A stretch of DNA of 11,306 nt, from contig JAEEVI010000168.1 of NCBI GenBank assembly GCA_016287035.1, positions 1-11,306 of the forward strand, given 5' to 3'. The position numbers and the translations under genes were made by a program. Within the stretch, counting starts at the first letter, position 1. Each line of letters begins with the position of its first letter. Below, in pieces: positions 1 through 6,984 of this stretch. A model generated the notes under the pieces. That model did no database searches. It saw only the letters and a list, made by a program, of their open reading frames with translations, and was not told where the DNA came from. This stretch comes from Bacillota bacterium (lineage in GTDB: Bacteria > Bacillota > Clostridia > Peptostreptococcales > Anaerovoracaceae).

Positions 1-1
1 C

Positions 2-214
2 GGTACCGCGCGCGTGCTCACGCGCAATCCGTTCAGCGTCGGCGACGAGATAGAGCTGCTCTCGCCCGGAGGGACGGGCCGCAGGTTCGTCCTCGAGGAG
101 ATGTACGGCGAGGACGGCGGGCCGATTTCCCGCTCCGCGAGTCCCATGAAGCGGATAACGATAAAGCTTCCGTTCGCGGCCTCCGCGGGCGACATAATCA
201 GAAAAAGGAACTGA
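2..214 (+). CDS. U32 family peptidase, C-terminal fragment (cut by window edge)
   Basis: The reading frame is open to the left edge, so only about 70 C-terminal residues are visible. The segment RNPFSVGDEIELLSPGG, followed by a VLEEMYGEDGGPI stretch and ending in a GDIIRK tail, is the characteristic C-terminal beta-barrel end of U32 collagenase-like peptidases of the YrrO/YegQ/RlhA group. Those enzymes act in the cytoplasm; several members are linked to tRNA or rRNA hydroxylation rather than proteolysis, and the visible part cannot tell these apart. A GTG at 14-16 could be taken as a start, but the preceding codons are open and the protein is plainly truncated by the window, not short. A strong hairpin terminator follows 13 bases after the TGA stop. 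The gene converges on rpsT. Family assignment is fairly sure; exact function is unknown. Confidence 0.75.
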   Translation, partial: GTARVLTRNPFSVGDEIELLSPGGTGRRFVLEEMYGEDGGPISRSASPMKRITIKLPFAASAGDIIRKRN

Positions 215-227
215 AAACTGGCAAAGT

Positions 228-259
228 AAAAAACCGGGGAGACACGATCCCGGTTTTTT
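228..259. terminator. Bidirectional intrinsic terminator between U32 peptidase and rpsT
   Basis: A CCGGG/CCCGG stem (234-238 with 249-253) is extended by A-T pairs from the flanking A-run (228-233) and T-run (254-259), around a loop of about ten bases. Reading rightward the stem is followed by six T residues; reading leftward the A-run becomes a U-run. It can therefore end both the + strand U32 transcript and the minus-strand rpsT transcript, which converge here. Confidence 0.85.
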
Positions 260-296
260 CTGCATTTAACTTATGCAATTGTGGGGACGGGTGAGA

Positions 297-575
297 TTAC
301 TCCTCTGCCTGAGCAACAGCTTTGTTGTAGGCGCGGGTGAGTCTCGAAACCTTTCTGGAAGCGGTGTTCTTGTGGATGGTTCCCTTTGCTCCTGCCTTCA
401 TCAGTTTCTTTTCTGCGAGGCCCAGCTTTTCCTTTGCAACGTCGAGATCTCCGGCGGCGAGTGCCTTGTTGTAGGACTTGAGAACTGCCTTGAGAGCGTT
501 CTTTACCCTTCTGTTTACCAGAGTCTTGTTGTTGATAACGCTGATCCTCTTCTTTGCAGATTTGATATTTGCCAT
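297..575 (-). CDS. rpsT: 30S ribosomal protein S20 (bS20)
   Basis: The 92-residue, Lys/Ala-rich, all-helical protein starts MANIKSAKKRI, and has the S20 hallmarks NRRVKNALKAVLK in the middle and a GTIHKNTASRKVSRLTRAYNKA block near the C-terminus. S20 binds 16S rRNA early in 30S assembly. Length is normal for the family. A G-rich ribosome-binding site (GTGGGG on the minus strand, about 584-589) sits about eight bases before the ATG. Unlike the upstream genes, rpsT is separated by 67 bases from rpe and has its own promoter candidate, and it is followed by a strong terminator. It is therefore probably transcribed both alone and by read-through from rpe. Its codons are more restricted and its base composition less GC-rich than its neighbours, as expected for a highly expressed ribosomal gene. 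Confidence 0.97.
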   Translation of the reverse strand: MANIKSAKKRISVINNKTLVNRRVKNALKAVLKSYNKALAAGDLDVAKEKLGLAEKKLMKAGAKGTIHKNTASRKVSRLTRAYNKAVAQAEE

Positions 576-610
576 TTCGTTTACCCCACTTTCTTAAATA
601 TCAACAACTA

Positions 611-659
611 ACATTACCATTGCGAGCCGTTGATTTCAAGAATTATTTTAAAATTTTAA
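611..659 (-). promoter_or_regulatory. Promoter for rpsT, with possible UP element
   Basis: On the minus strand TTGAAA (634-639) is a good -35 box. Seventeen bases later comes TAATGT (611-616), a weaker -10 preceded by TGG, which fits the TGn of an extended -10. Directly upstream of the -35 box, 640-659 is almost pure A/T, including the palindrome TTAAAATTTTAA at 648-659. In a GC-rich region this resembles an UP element that binds the RNA polymerase alpha C-terminal domain. The start site would lie near 604, giving a leader of about 30 bases. Assignment is by consensus matching only. Confidence 0.5.
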
Positions 660-1296
660 GGAATTCCCCGCATCTTCCGCAGACGTCGGGGGCTCCGAAC
701 ACGGCGCTTCCCGCTACGACTATATCGACGCCGGACTCTACGAGCAGCTCCGCGTTGTCGGGAGACGCGCCGCCGTCAAGCTCGATCAGAAAGCCCAGTT
801 CCTCTCTCCTGCGGATCTCGTCCAGCTCGCATACCTTCAGCAGGGCCGACGGTATGAACTTCTGTCCGGAGAAGCCGGGGTTGACGGACATCACGAGAAC
901 CATGTCAAGATCGCCGAGAACGGGCTCGATCATGCATACCGGAGTCGCCGGATTGAGCGCGACGCCGGCCTTTACGCCGAGCGACTTTATCTGCTGTATG
1001 ACCCTGTGAAGGTGCGTGCACGCTTCCTGATGCACCGTTATGTATTCCGTCTGATCCGTCACGAAATCCGGGATGCGCAGCTCCGGGCGCTCTATCATAA
1101 GATGGACGTCGAACGGCAGCTTGGTCTTTCCGACGAGGCTCTTCATCACAGGCGCGCCGAACGAGATGTTCGGGACGAAAGCCCCGTCCATAACGTCGAC
1201 GTGGACGTAGTCCGCTCCGCCCTTTTCGATAAGGGAGACTTCCTCGCCGAGCCTTGAAAGATCGGCGGACAGTATGGAAGGCGCGAGATATGCCAT
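643..1296 (-). CDS. rpe: Ribulose-phosphate 3-epimerase
   Basis: This 217-residue TIM-barrel enzyme interconverts D-ribulose 5-phosphate and D-xylulose 5-phosphate in the pentose phosphate pathway, in the cytoplasm. Family signatures are all present: APSILSAD at 5-12, HVDVMDG with metal ligands H32 and D34, DVHLM with H65, the MSVNPGFSGQ phosphate/loop motif at 136-145, and the catalytic aspartate in ELDGG (D174). Full length matches the family. The start is fixed by an AGGAGG ribosome-binding site six to seven bases upstream that overlaps the TAG stop of rsgA (TAGGAGG). The gap to rsgA is only nine bases, so the two are cotranscribed and probably coupled. The rsgA-rpe order is the standard Bacillota arrangement. 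The last codons are unusually AT-rich and include a TTA leucine, perhaps because they double as an upstream element of the rpsT promoter. Confidence 0.97.
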   Translation of the reverse strand: MAYLAPSILSADLSRLGEEVSLIEKGGADYVHVDVMDGAFVPNISFGAPVMKSLVGKTKLPFDVHLMIERPELRIPDFVTDQTEYITVHQEACTHLHRVIQQIKSLGVKAGVALNPATPVCMIEPVLGDLDMVLVMSVNPGFSGQKFIPSALLKVCELDEIRRREELGFLIELDGGASPDNAELLVESGVDIVVAGSAVFGAPDVCGRCGEFLKILK

Positions 1297-1305
1297 GGTT
1301 TCCTC

Positions 1306-2169
1306 CTAATACTTTTTCTGTTCCTTGAAGATCCTGTACAGTTCCAGATACGACGCGTAGCGGCCGGCGCTTATCTTTCCGGCCTCCAGAGCCTTCCGCA
1401 CCTCGCAGTCGGGCTCGGCTATGTGAGCGCAGTCGTCGAAGCGGCACCTGCCCAGATACGGGGCGAATTCCGGGAAAAGCATGTCGAGCCTTTCGCCGGG
1501 GATCGTCACAGCGTCGAACGACGTAAAGCCGGGCGTGTCGAACAGCATGAATCCGTCGCCGCTGAAGAGCTCCGTATGCCTGGTGGTGTTCTTTCCGCGA
1601 AGGCTCTTTCTGCTTATCTCGCCGGTCTCGCTCGCCTGCCTTCCGAGCAGGGCGTTCGCGAGAGTTGACTTTCCGACTCCCGAAGGGCCGGCAAGAGCCG
1701 CCTGCTTTCCGCGCAGGAAGCCTCTCAGCGCGTCTACTCCCTCGCCGGTCGCGGCGCTTACCGGGAACACCGGATAAACGCCTTCGTACGCGCTCCGCAG
1801 CATGCCGACTGTCTCCGCAGGGGCTATATCGATCTTGTTGACGCATATCGCCGCCTGCGCGCCGGCGCTCTCCGCCGTCACGGCGAGCCTGTCCAGTATG
1901 ACGGGCGCCGGATCGGGGTCCTTCGCCGCGGTCACTATTATCAGCGTCTGAACGTTGGCCGCCGGAGGCCGTTCGAAGCTGTTCAGCCTCGGCCCTATAT
2001 CCGTTACCGTGCAGCTTCCGTCGGCGTCCCTGCGCACTTCGGCGACGTCACCGACGAGCGGCGTTATGCCGCGCTTCTTGAAGACGCCTCTCGCCTTGCA
2101 TTCGAGAAGCTCCTCTCCGCAGAGAACGTAATAGAAGCCAGATATCGCCTTTACGATGACTCCCCTCAT
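1306..2169 (-). CDS. rsgA: Ribosome small-subunit GTPase RsgA (YjeQ/CpgA)
   Basis: RsgA is a circularly permuted GTPase that checks late 30S subunit maturation; its activity is stimulated by the ribosome. The 287-residue protein shows the full architecture. An N-terminal OB fold covers roughly residues 1-65. The permuted G-motifs follow in the order G4 NKID (111-114), G1 P-loop GPSGVGKST (161-169), a G2 region with TTRH (195-198), and G3 DTPG (211-214). The C-terminal zinc knuckle has ligands C242, C247, H249 and C255 in the pattern CRFDDCAH...C. The start ATG shares its A with the TGA stop of the kinase gene (TGATG), and GGAG lies five bases upstream, so translation is likely coupled. In B. 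subtilis the homologue CpgA is a phosphorylation target of the adjacent PASTA kinase; the conserved neighbourhood makes the same link plausible here, but that is inference. Confidence 0.97.
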   Translation of the reverse strand: MRGVIVKAISGFYYVLCGEELLECKARGVFKKRGITPLVGDVAEVRRDADGSCTVTDIGPRLNSFERPPAANVQTLIIVTAAKDPDPAPVILDRLAVTAESAGAQAAICVNKIDIAPAETVGMLRSAYEGVYPVFPVSAATGEGVDALRGFLRGKQAALAGPSGVGKSTLANALLGRQASETGEISRKSLRGKNTTRHTELFSGDGFMLFDTPGFTSFDAVTIPGERLDMLFPEFAPYLGRCRFDDCAHIAEPDCEVRKALEAGKISAGRYASYLELYRIFKEQKKY

Positions 2170-4262
2170 CAGAGCTCCGCCACCGAATACGTTCCGTCAA
2201 CGAAGTCTAACGCGTATTCGTATACGAGCACGTTGTCGAAGAAGACGTACGCCTTGCCGTCGCGGCCGGAGCCGTTGAGCGTCACGACCTCGGAGTAGTT
2301 CGCCCTGTCGCACTGCTTGTTGCTTATCGGGGTGCGGCTGCCGTTTATCGGATCGCTGACGGCGACCCTGAGCAGGAACCAGTCGGTCTCGGCTCTGCCG
2401 AAGTTGATCTCGATCGTTACGCTTCCCTGAGTCTGGGAATCGGGATCCTGCTCCTCGGGCGGCTGCTCCGTACCCTCGGCGCCTCTGCTGACGACGAGGT
2501 CGACGGCAGTCCCCTCCTCGACGATCGTTCCCGCGCCGGGGTTCTGGCTGATGACGCTTCCCTGCGGGACGGTCGCGTTATAAGCGTACGTGATCGCTCC
2601 TATCGTGAGCCCCTTGTTCTGAAGTATTATCAGCGCGTCGTCGAGCGGGGTCTCTACGAGATTGAGGGTCTGAGCCGCGGCTTCCGACGCGGGATCGAGC
2701 CCCATGCTCACGACGATGTTTACTGTCGCGCCGGACGCCAGCGCCGTGCCGGCCGCCGGGCTCTGCGATATCACGGAGCCCTTCGCTATCTCGCTGTGAT
2801 AGCTCTGGCCGACGCTTCCGAGCTTATACCCGTAGGTCTGAAGCACCGTCTTGGCGCTGGACTGCGTCTTGCCGACGATGTTGGGGACCGTCTCCTGCGC
2901 CTTGCCCTTGCTTATGTTGACGCGGACGCTCTGCCCGCTCTTGACTACCGAATTCGACGACGGAGACTGGCTCATTATCTGGCCCGAGTCGAACCTGTCG
3001 CTGTTGAGCTCGAGCTCGATCTGCAGCTTGAGGCCGAGCGGTCTCAGCAGCTCCTCCGCCTCCACCATCGTCTTGCCGGTGACGTCCGGCACCGTGACCG
3101 TCTTCCCCGCCTCGACAGCGGCCGGCGTAGCGGTCTGCGTCTGAGACGCGGGATCCTGCTGAACGGGTTCGTCCTTGTGCAGCGCGTCGTATACGAACGA
3201 GCTGACGGGAACGGCCAGCAGAACGGCTATTATGATCGCCAGATATCTCTGCGGATGTAAAAACTTCTTCTTTTCAGATCTCACTTCTTCGTCTTCGTCT
3301 TCAGTACGCGCGGATCTCCTCGATTCGCGCACCGGGGGCTCCGGGGCTTCCTCCGCCTTGGGATGGCGGAAGCTCACGGCGACTCCCGTGCCCTCCGCGG
3401 CCTCCTCTTCCTTCGCGGCTATGTACGATTCCGCGTGCTTCTTGTAGCGGACGAGGCTGAGCGCGGTGATCATCTCGTCCATGTTCCTGTAGCGGTTCGT
3501 CTGGAGCTTCGCCGTAGCCTTCATGACGATATCGTCCAGGTCCTGAGGGATCTCGGGAACGAGCTGCCTGGGCGGCACCATCTCGTCGTTCATGTGCTTT
3601 ACGGCCACCTCGACGGCGGTCTCGCCGTCGAACGGGACCTTGCCCGTGAGCATCTCGTACAGCACGATGCCCAGCGAATAGATGTCGGACCTTTCGTCGA
3701 CGTAGCCGCCCCTCGCCTGCTCCGGCGAGAAGTAGTGGACGGAGCCCATGACGGTCTCCTTCTGATCGCCCACGAGAGTCTCTCCCGTCACGGCCTTGGC
3801 TATGCCGAAGTCCGTTATCTTCGCGGTGCCGTCCGCCGTCAGCATTATGTTGTGCGGCTTGACGTCCCTGTGTATCAGATGATGCGAATGCGCGGCGCTG
3901 AGAGCCGAGGCGACCTGGCGCGCTATTCCCGCCGCGCGCTGAGGATCGAGCGCTCCTTCGGCCTTTATGACCTCCGCCAGCGTCTTTCCCTCCATCAGCT
4001 CCATGACGATGTAGTTGATGTTGCCCTCTTTTCCGACGTCGTATATGTTCACGATGTTCGGGTGCGAGAGCCCTGCCGCCATCTGCGACTCCCTGCGGAA
4101 GCTCTCGATGAAAACGGCGTCCTTCGTGAACTCGGGACGAAGGATCTTTATAGCCACCATCCGGTTCAGGAATCTGTCCCGGGCCTTGAAGACCACGGCC
4201 ATTCTTCCCTCGCCGATCTTTTCGACCAATTCGTATCTGCCTGCTAAGATTCTGCTGCCCAT
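2169..4262 (-). CDS. prkC: PASTA-domain Ser/Thr protein kinase (PrkC/Stk type)
   Basis: This 697-residue membrane kinase probably senses peptidoglycan or muropeptides and controls envelope, ribosome and dormancy functions. The Hanks kinase domain covers residues 10 to about 270: a glycine loop IGEGRMA at 16-22, ATP lysine K39 (VAIKIL), alpha-C E58, catalytic loop HRDVKPHN at 131-138, DFG at 151-153, an activation loop with T159, T162 and T170 as phosphorylation candidates, SPE at 179-181 and DIYSLG at 193-198. A charged juxtamembrane linker is followed by one membrane segment (about 341-358). Outside are PASTA 1 (388-453) and PASTA 2 (454-521), a third degenerate PASTA (531-594) lacking the VPxxxG opening, an acidic linker, and a beta-rich C-terminal domain (613-697) I cannot assign. 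Arg20 replaces the usual Gly in GGMA. The start follows the phosphatase stop by ten bases with a weak GGTGA site. The kinase-phosphatase-rsgA order is the classical Bacillota arrangement. Confidence 0.95.
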   Translation of the reverse strand: MGSRILAGRYELVEKIGEGRMAVVFKARDRFLNRMVAIKILRPEFTKDAVFIESFRRESQMAAGLSHPNIVNIYDVGKEGNINYIVMELMEGKTLAEVIKAEGALDPQRAAGIARQVASALSAAHSHHLIHRDVKPHNIMLTADGTAKITDFGIAKAVTGETLVGDQKETVMGSVHYFSPEQARGGYVDERSDIYSLGIVLYEMLTGKVPFDGETAVEVAVKHMNDEMVPPRQLVPEIPQDLDDIVMKATAKLQTNRYRNMDEMITALSLVRYKKHAESYIAAKEEEAAEGTGVAVSFRHPKAEEAPEPPVRESRRSARTEDEDEEVRSEKKKFLHPQRYLAIIIAVLLAVPVSSFVYDALHKDEPVQQDPASQTQTATPAAVEAGKTVTVPDVTGKTMVEAEELLRPLGLKLQIELELNSDRFDSGQIMSQSPSSNSVVKSGQSVRVNISKGKAQETVPNIVGKTQSSAKTVLQTYGYKLGSVGQSYHSEIAKGSVISQSPAAGTALASGATVNIVVSMGLDPASEAAAQTLNLVETPLDDALIILQNKGLTIGAITYAYNATVPQGSVISQNPGAGTIVEEGTAVDLVVSRGAEGTEQPPEEQDPDSQTQGSVTIEINFGRAETDWFLLRVAVSDPINGSRTPISNKQCDRANYSEVVTLNGSGRDGKAYVFFDNVLVYEYALDFVDGTYSVAEL

Positions 4263-4272
4263 ATCGTCACCA

Positions 4273-5007
4273 TCAAATGTTCTTCAAACAAACGACCGAG
4301 ATGTTGTCCTTGCCTCCGCTGCGGTTCGCCTCGGCCACGAGGCTCTTCGCGAGCCTGTGCATCGAGCTTCCCGAAGCCTCGATTATCTGCAGCATGGTAT
4401 CCGCCGGGACCTCTCCGTAGAGGCCGTCGCTGCAGAGGATTATTATATCCTCCGGGCAAAGCTCGAACTGGAAGTAATCGGGGACTATGAAGCTGTCGCC
4501 TCCGATCGCCCTGGTTATCATGTTCCTGTCGGGATGCGTGAGCGCCTGAGCCTCTGTTATGACTCCGGAGTTCACGAGATTGCGGACGCAGGTGTGGTCC
4601 TCCGTTATCTGCCGGAGCTCGCCGTCGCGCACGAGGTACGCTCTGCTGTCTCCTACGTTGACGATGTAGCACCAGCCGTCCTTTATGCAGCACAGCACTG
4701 CCGTCGTCGCCATGCCCTTGAACGCCGGATCCTCGCCCGCCTTGTTGTACACGAGCTCGTTGGCGCCTTCGAAACAGTTCTTGAAGTACCGCTTGAGCTG
4801 TATCTTGCTGTCGATAGCCGTGACGGGATTGATCGCTACGTACTGAGCGATATAGCTGACCGCCATGCGGCTCGCCAGTTCGCCGGAGTTGTGGCCTCCG
4901 ACGCCGTCCGCGACTATGTACAGATTCTGGTCCGGCATCACGAACAGCGAATCCTCGTTGCCCGTGCGCACCGCGCCTCTGTCTGTCTTGAAGCCTACGC
5001 TAACCAT
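4273..5007 (-). CDS. stp: PP2C-family protein phosphatase (PrpC/Stp type)
   Basis: This soluble 244-residue PPM phosphatase reverses phosphorylation by the kinase encoded immediately downstream. The metal-dependent signature motifs are present: TDRGAVRTGNEDS at 8-20 with the phosphate-binding R14 and metal-binding D19, ADGVGGHNSGE at 33-43 with the bridging D34, TTAVL at 101-105, VGDSRAYL at 118-125, CSDGL at 192-196 with D194, and GGKDNIS at 231-237 with D234. The length is usual for bacterial PrpC/Stp1. The start is decided by an AAGGAG site six to seven bases upstream; the ATG and first codons overlap the last eight bases of rsmB (ATGGTTAG), so its ribosome-binding site lies inside rsmB. 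The adjacent kinase gene starts ten bases after the stop, as expected for a kinase-phosphatase pair made together. Confidence 0.96.
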   Translation of the reverse strand: MVSVGFKTDRGAVRTGNEDSLFVMPDQNLYIVADGVGGHNSGELASRMAVSYIAQYVAINPVTAIDSKIQLKRYFKNCFEGANELVYNKAGEDPAFKGMATTAVLCCIKDGWCYIVNVGDSRAYLVRDGELRQITEDHTCVRNLVNSGVITEAQALTHPDRNMITRAIGGDSFIVPDYFQFELCPEDIIILCSDGLYGEVPADTMLQIIEASGSSMHRLAKSLVAEANRSGGKDNISVVCLKNI

Positions 5008-6268
5008 TCTTTCTCCTTAAAAGGCATATGTAAAAACCGTCGCAGCCTTCCTCCGAAGGAAATATCCGGCGGCAGGCGACCGTTTCGAAATCCGTCCTTT
5101 CGGCCGCGAACCGGTCGGTCTGTTCCTCGTTTTCGGCCGGGTCTATCGTGCAGCTGCTGTAGAGCAGCTTCCCTCCCGGCTTTACGTACCCGGCCGCGGT
5201 ATCGAGCAGCCTGCGCTGCGTTTCCAAAAGCTCCGATATGTCTCCCAGCGGCCTCAGCTTTATCTCAGGATTCTTTCCGATCGTCCCCAGACCGCTGCAG
5301 GGAACGTCGCATATAACGCAGTCGGCCTTCCCGGAAAGCTCCGCGTCGGGCATTGCCGAATCCCGGGCGGAAGCCTCTATTATCGTTATCCCCAGGCGCG
5401 CGGCCTCTTTTTCTATCAGCGCGGCCCTGTGAGGATGAAGGTCCCACGCTATTATCCGGCCTCTGCCGGCCATGAGCTCCGCGGCCGCGCAGCTCTTTCC
5501 TCCCGGAGCCGCGCACATATCTATGAGCAGATCTCCCGGCGAAGGAGCCAGCATCCTTACGGCCAGCTGCGACGCTTCGCCCTGGACGGAGAACCGCCCG
5601 TTTCTGTAATCCTGCGTATCCAAAAGCCCGCTGCCCTTGGCGACATACGCGCCGGGACAGAGGCTGCTCTCCCTGACGGAGAAGCCCTGATCCCCGAGCT
5701 CTTGCGGCGTCATTCCCCTGAGGGGATTGAACCTTACAGCGACGGCGGGAGGCCTCTGAAAATTCTCGAGGATCTCTTCCGTCTTCGCCCGGCCGTAAGC
5801 GCCGAGCCACAGGCGCACTATATCCTCGCTGCACGAGTATTTTACCGACAGCCTGTATTCCTCGCCGCCCTCTTCGGGGAGAAGGATCCGCTTGCCGTCG
5901 CGCACGAAGTTCCTGAGCACCGCGTTTATGAAGCCCTGCCGTCCCTTTATAAGACCGGCGGCGAGATCGACGGTCGCAGACACTCCCGCGTGGTCCGCGA
6001 CGGAATCCATGAACGCGAGCTGGTAAAACCCCATGCGCAGAAGGCATCTTTCAGGAGCCTTCAGCTTCGGCGCGCGCAGGAACCGCGCTATGTTGAAATC
6101 CAGAAGGAACTGCTTCCTCAGGACACCGTAGACGAGCTCCCTCACGAACGCGTGGCTGCCGGCTTCGCAGGATCTCAGCCGCCTGTTGACGGCGAGATTC
6201 GAATACGCGCTGCCGGACTCCACGTCCCTGAGTATCAGATATGCGGCTTTTCTGTTCGCGTCCGTCAT
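5000..6268 (-). CDS. rsmB: 16S rRNA (cytosine-5)-methyltransferase RsmB
   Basis: RsmB (Sun/Fmu) methylates C967 of 16S rRNA (E. coli numbering) using S-adenosylmethionine. The 422-residue protein has the two expected parts: an N-terminal NusB-like helical RNA-binding domain (about 1-130, including GFINAVLRNF at 112-121) and a Rossmann methyltransferase domain. Motif I is DMCAAPGGKS at 250-259. Motif IV is DVPCSGLGTIGKNPEIK with C324, the cysteine that helps release product. Motif VI is YSSCTIDPAENE with C373, the nucleophile that attacks cytosine C6. In motif IV GK replaces the more frequent RR, a minor variation. The start overlaps the stop of the preceding peptidase gene (ATGA) and has only a weak AGG upstream, so coupling is likely. 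In B. subtilis rlmN follows rsmB; here the phosphatase gene follows directly, with an eight-base overlap. Confidence 0.96.
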   Translation of the reverse strand: MTDANRKAAYLILRDVESGSAYSNLAVNRRLRSCEAGSHAFVRELVYGVLRKQFLLDFNIARFLRAPKLKAPERCLLRMGFYQLAFMDSVADHAGVSATVDLAAGLIKGRQGFINAVLRNFVRDGKRILLPEEGGEEYRLSVKYSCSEDIVRLWLGAYGRAKTEEILENFQRPPAVAVRFNPLRGMTPQELGDQGFSVRESSLCPGAYVAKGSGLLDTQDYRNGRFSVQGEASQLAVRMLAPSPGDLLIDMCAAPGGKSCAAAELMAGRGRIIAWDLHPHRAALIEKEAARLGITIIEASARDSAMPDAELSGKADCVICDVPCSGLGTIGKNPEIKLRPLGDISELLETQRRLLDTAAGYVKPGGKLLYSSCTIDPAENEEQTDRFAAERTDFETVACRRIFPSEEGCDGFYICLLRRKNG

Positions 6269-6942
6269 CTGCGCCTGTTCATGGCCATTATGCGGAGCAG
6301 GTTCGCCACAGACATCGCCAGAGCGGCGACGTACGTGAGCGCGGCGGCGCTGAGCACGCTCTTCGCGCCCTTTATCTCCTCCTGCGTCTGAACTATGCCG
6401 CAGGCCTCGAGCTCCGCAAGAGCCCTCCTGCTCGCGTCGAGCTCGACCGGAAGCGTCACGAGATGGAAGACGACTATGAGTATGAATATAGCGACGCCGA
6501 TCTCGTACAGCTGGAATATGCTGAACGCTATGCCGATGATGAGGATCGGCCAGGCGAGCCTCGAGCCCAGATTGACTACCGGCACTATGCTGTTCCTTAT
6601 CGAGAGCAGCTTATACCCCTCGGCGTCCTGTATCGCGTGTCCGCACTCGTGCGCGGCGACGCCGACGGCGGCTACGGAATCGGAACCGTATACGCCCTGC
6701 GAAAGGTTGAGGACCTTCGACCGGGGATCGTAGTTGTCCGTCAGGTTCCCGCCGAGCTGGGATATCGGCATATAGCCGAGACCGTGGGCGGAAAGAATGC
6801 GCCGCGCGGCTTCGAGTCCCGTTATCCCCGTCGTGACGCGGACGTCAGAATATTTCGTATAGGCCGACTTGACCTTCATCTGCGCGTAGAAGGTCAGCAG
6901 CACGGCCGGTATCAGAAATATCATCGAAGAATAGTAATCCAT
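6265..6942 (-). CDS. Membrane-embedded neutral zinc metallopeptidase, YugP-like
   Basis: The 225-residue protein matches the Zn_peptidase_2/YugP family, which has a gluzincin-like HExxH site between membrane helices. The zinc motif AAHECGHAIQD gives H98, E99 and H102; the conserved LPVELDASRRAL block provides E167 as the likely third ligand. Hydrophobic segments lie at about 7-21, 119-143, 147-165 and 195-217, predicting an integral membrane protein with the active site at the membrane face. Substrate and biological role of the family are not established. A location between fmt and rsmB is common in Clostridia. Upstream, GAGG (minus strand, near 6951-6954) serves as ribosome-binding site, and a near-consensus promoter precedes it, so this may be the first gene of an internal transcription unit. 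The stop overlaps the rsmB start (ATGA). Confidence 0.92.
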   Translation of the reverse strand: MDYYSSMIFLIPAVLLTFYAQMKVKSAYTKYSDVRVTTGITGLEAARRILSAHGLGYMPISQLGGNLTDNYDPRSKVLNLSQGVYGSDSVAAVGVAAHECGHAIQDAEGYKLLSIRNSIVPVVNLGSRLAWPILIIGIAFSIFQLYEIGVAIFILIVVFHLVTLPVELDASRRALAELEACGIVQTQEEIKGAKSVLSAAALTYVAALAMSVANLLRIMAMNRRR

Positions 6943-6957
6943 TTAAAAGACCTCTTT

Positions 6958-6984
6958 CCCTAATATTTTATTTTACCCTAATAT
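6958..6984. repeat. Nine-base direct repeat around the internal -10 region
   Basis: CCCTAATAT occurs twice on the + strand, at 6958-6966 and 6976-6984, with starts 18 bases apart. The copies flank the -10 box of the promoter described at 6970-6998, one in the spacer and one over the expected start region. The spacing of just under two helical turns suits a regulator binding one DNA face, but a chance repeat in AT-rich sequence is equally possible. Confidence 0.35.

Noticed and set aside
215..296. Possible small RNA or riboswitch in the longest intergenic stretch
   Set aside because: Apart from the bidirectional terminator there is no further conserved structure, promoter or aptamer-like element in about 80 bases.
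648..659. Palindrome TTAAAATTTTAA as a transcription terminator for rpe
   Set aside because: A pure A-T stem with no loop would be too unstable, and no GC stem or U-run follows; an AT-rich upstream promoter element fits better.
905..1846. Minus-strand 313-codon frame overlapping rpe and rsgA
   Set aside because: Arg-rich shifted-frame product without domains; both real genes are intact here.
4015..5316. + strand open frame of 433 codons opposite the kinase, phosphatase and rsmB genes
   Set aside because: It crosses three well-supported genes, has no motifs and no suitable ribosome-binding site; it is a shadow frame.
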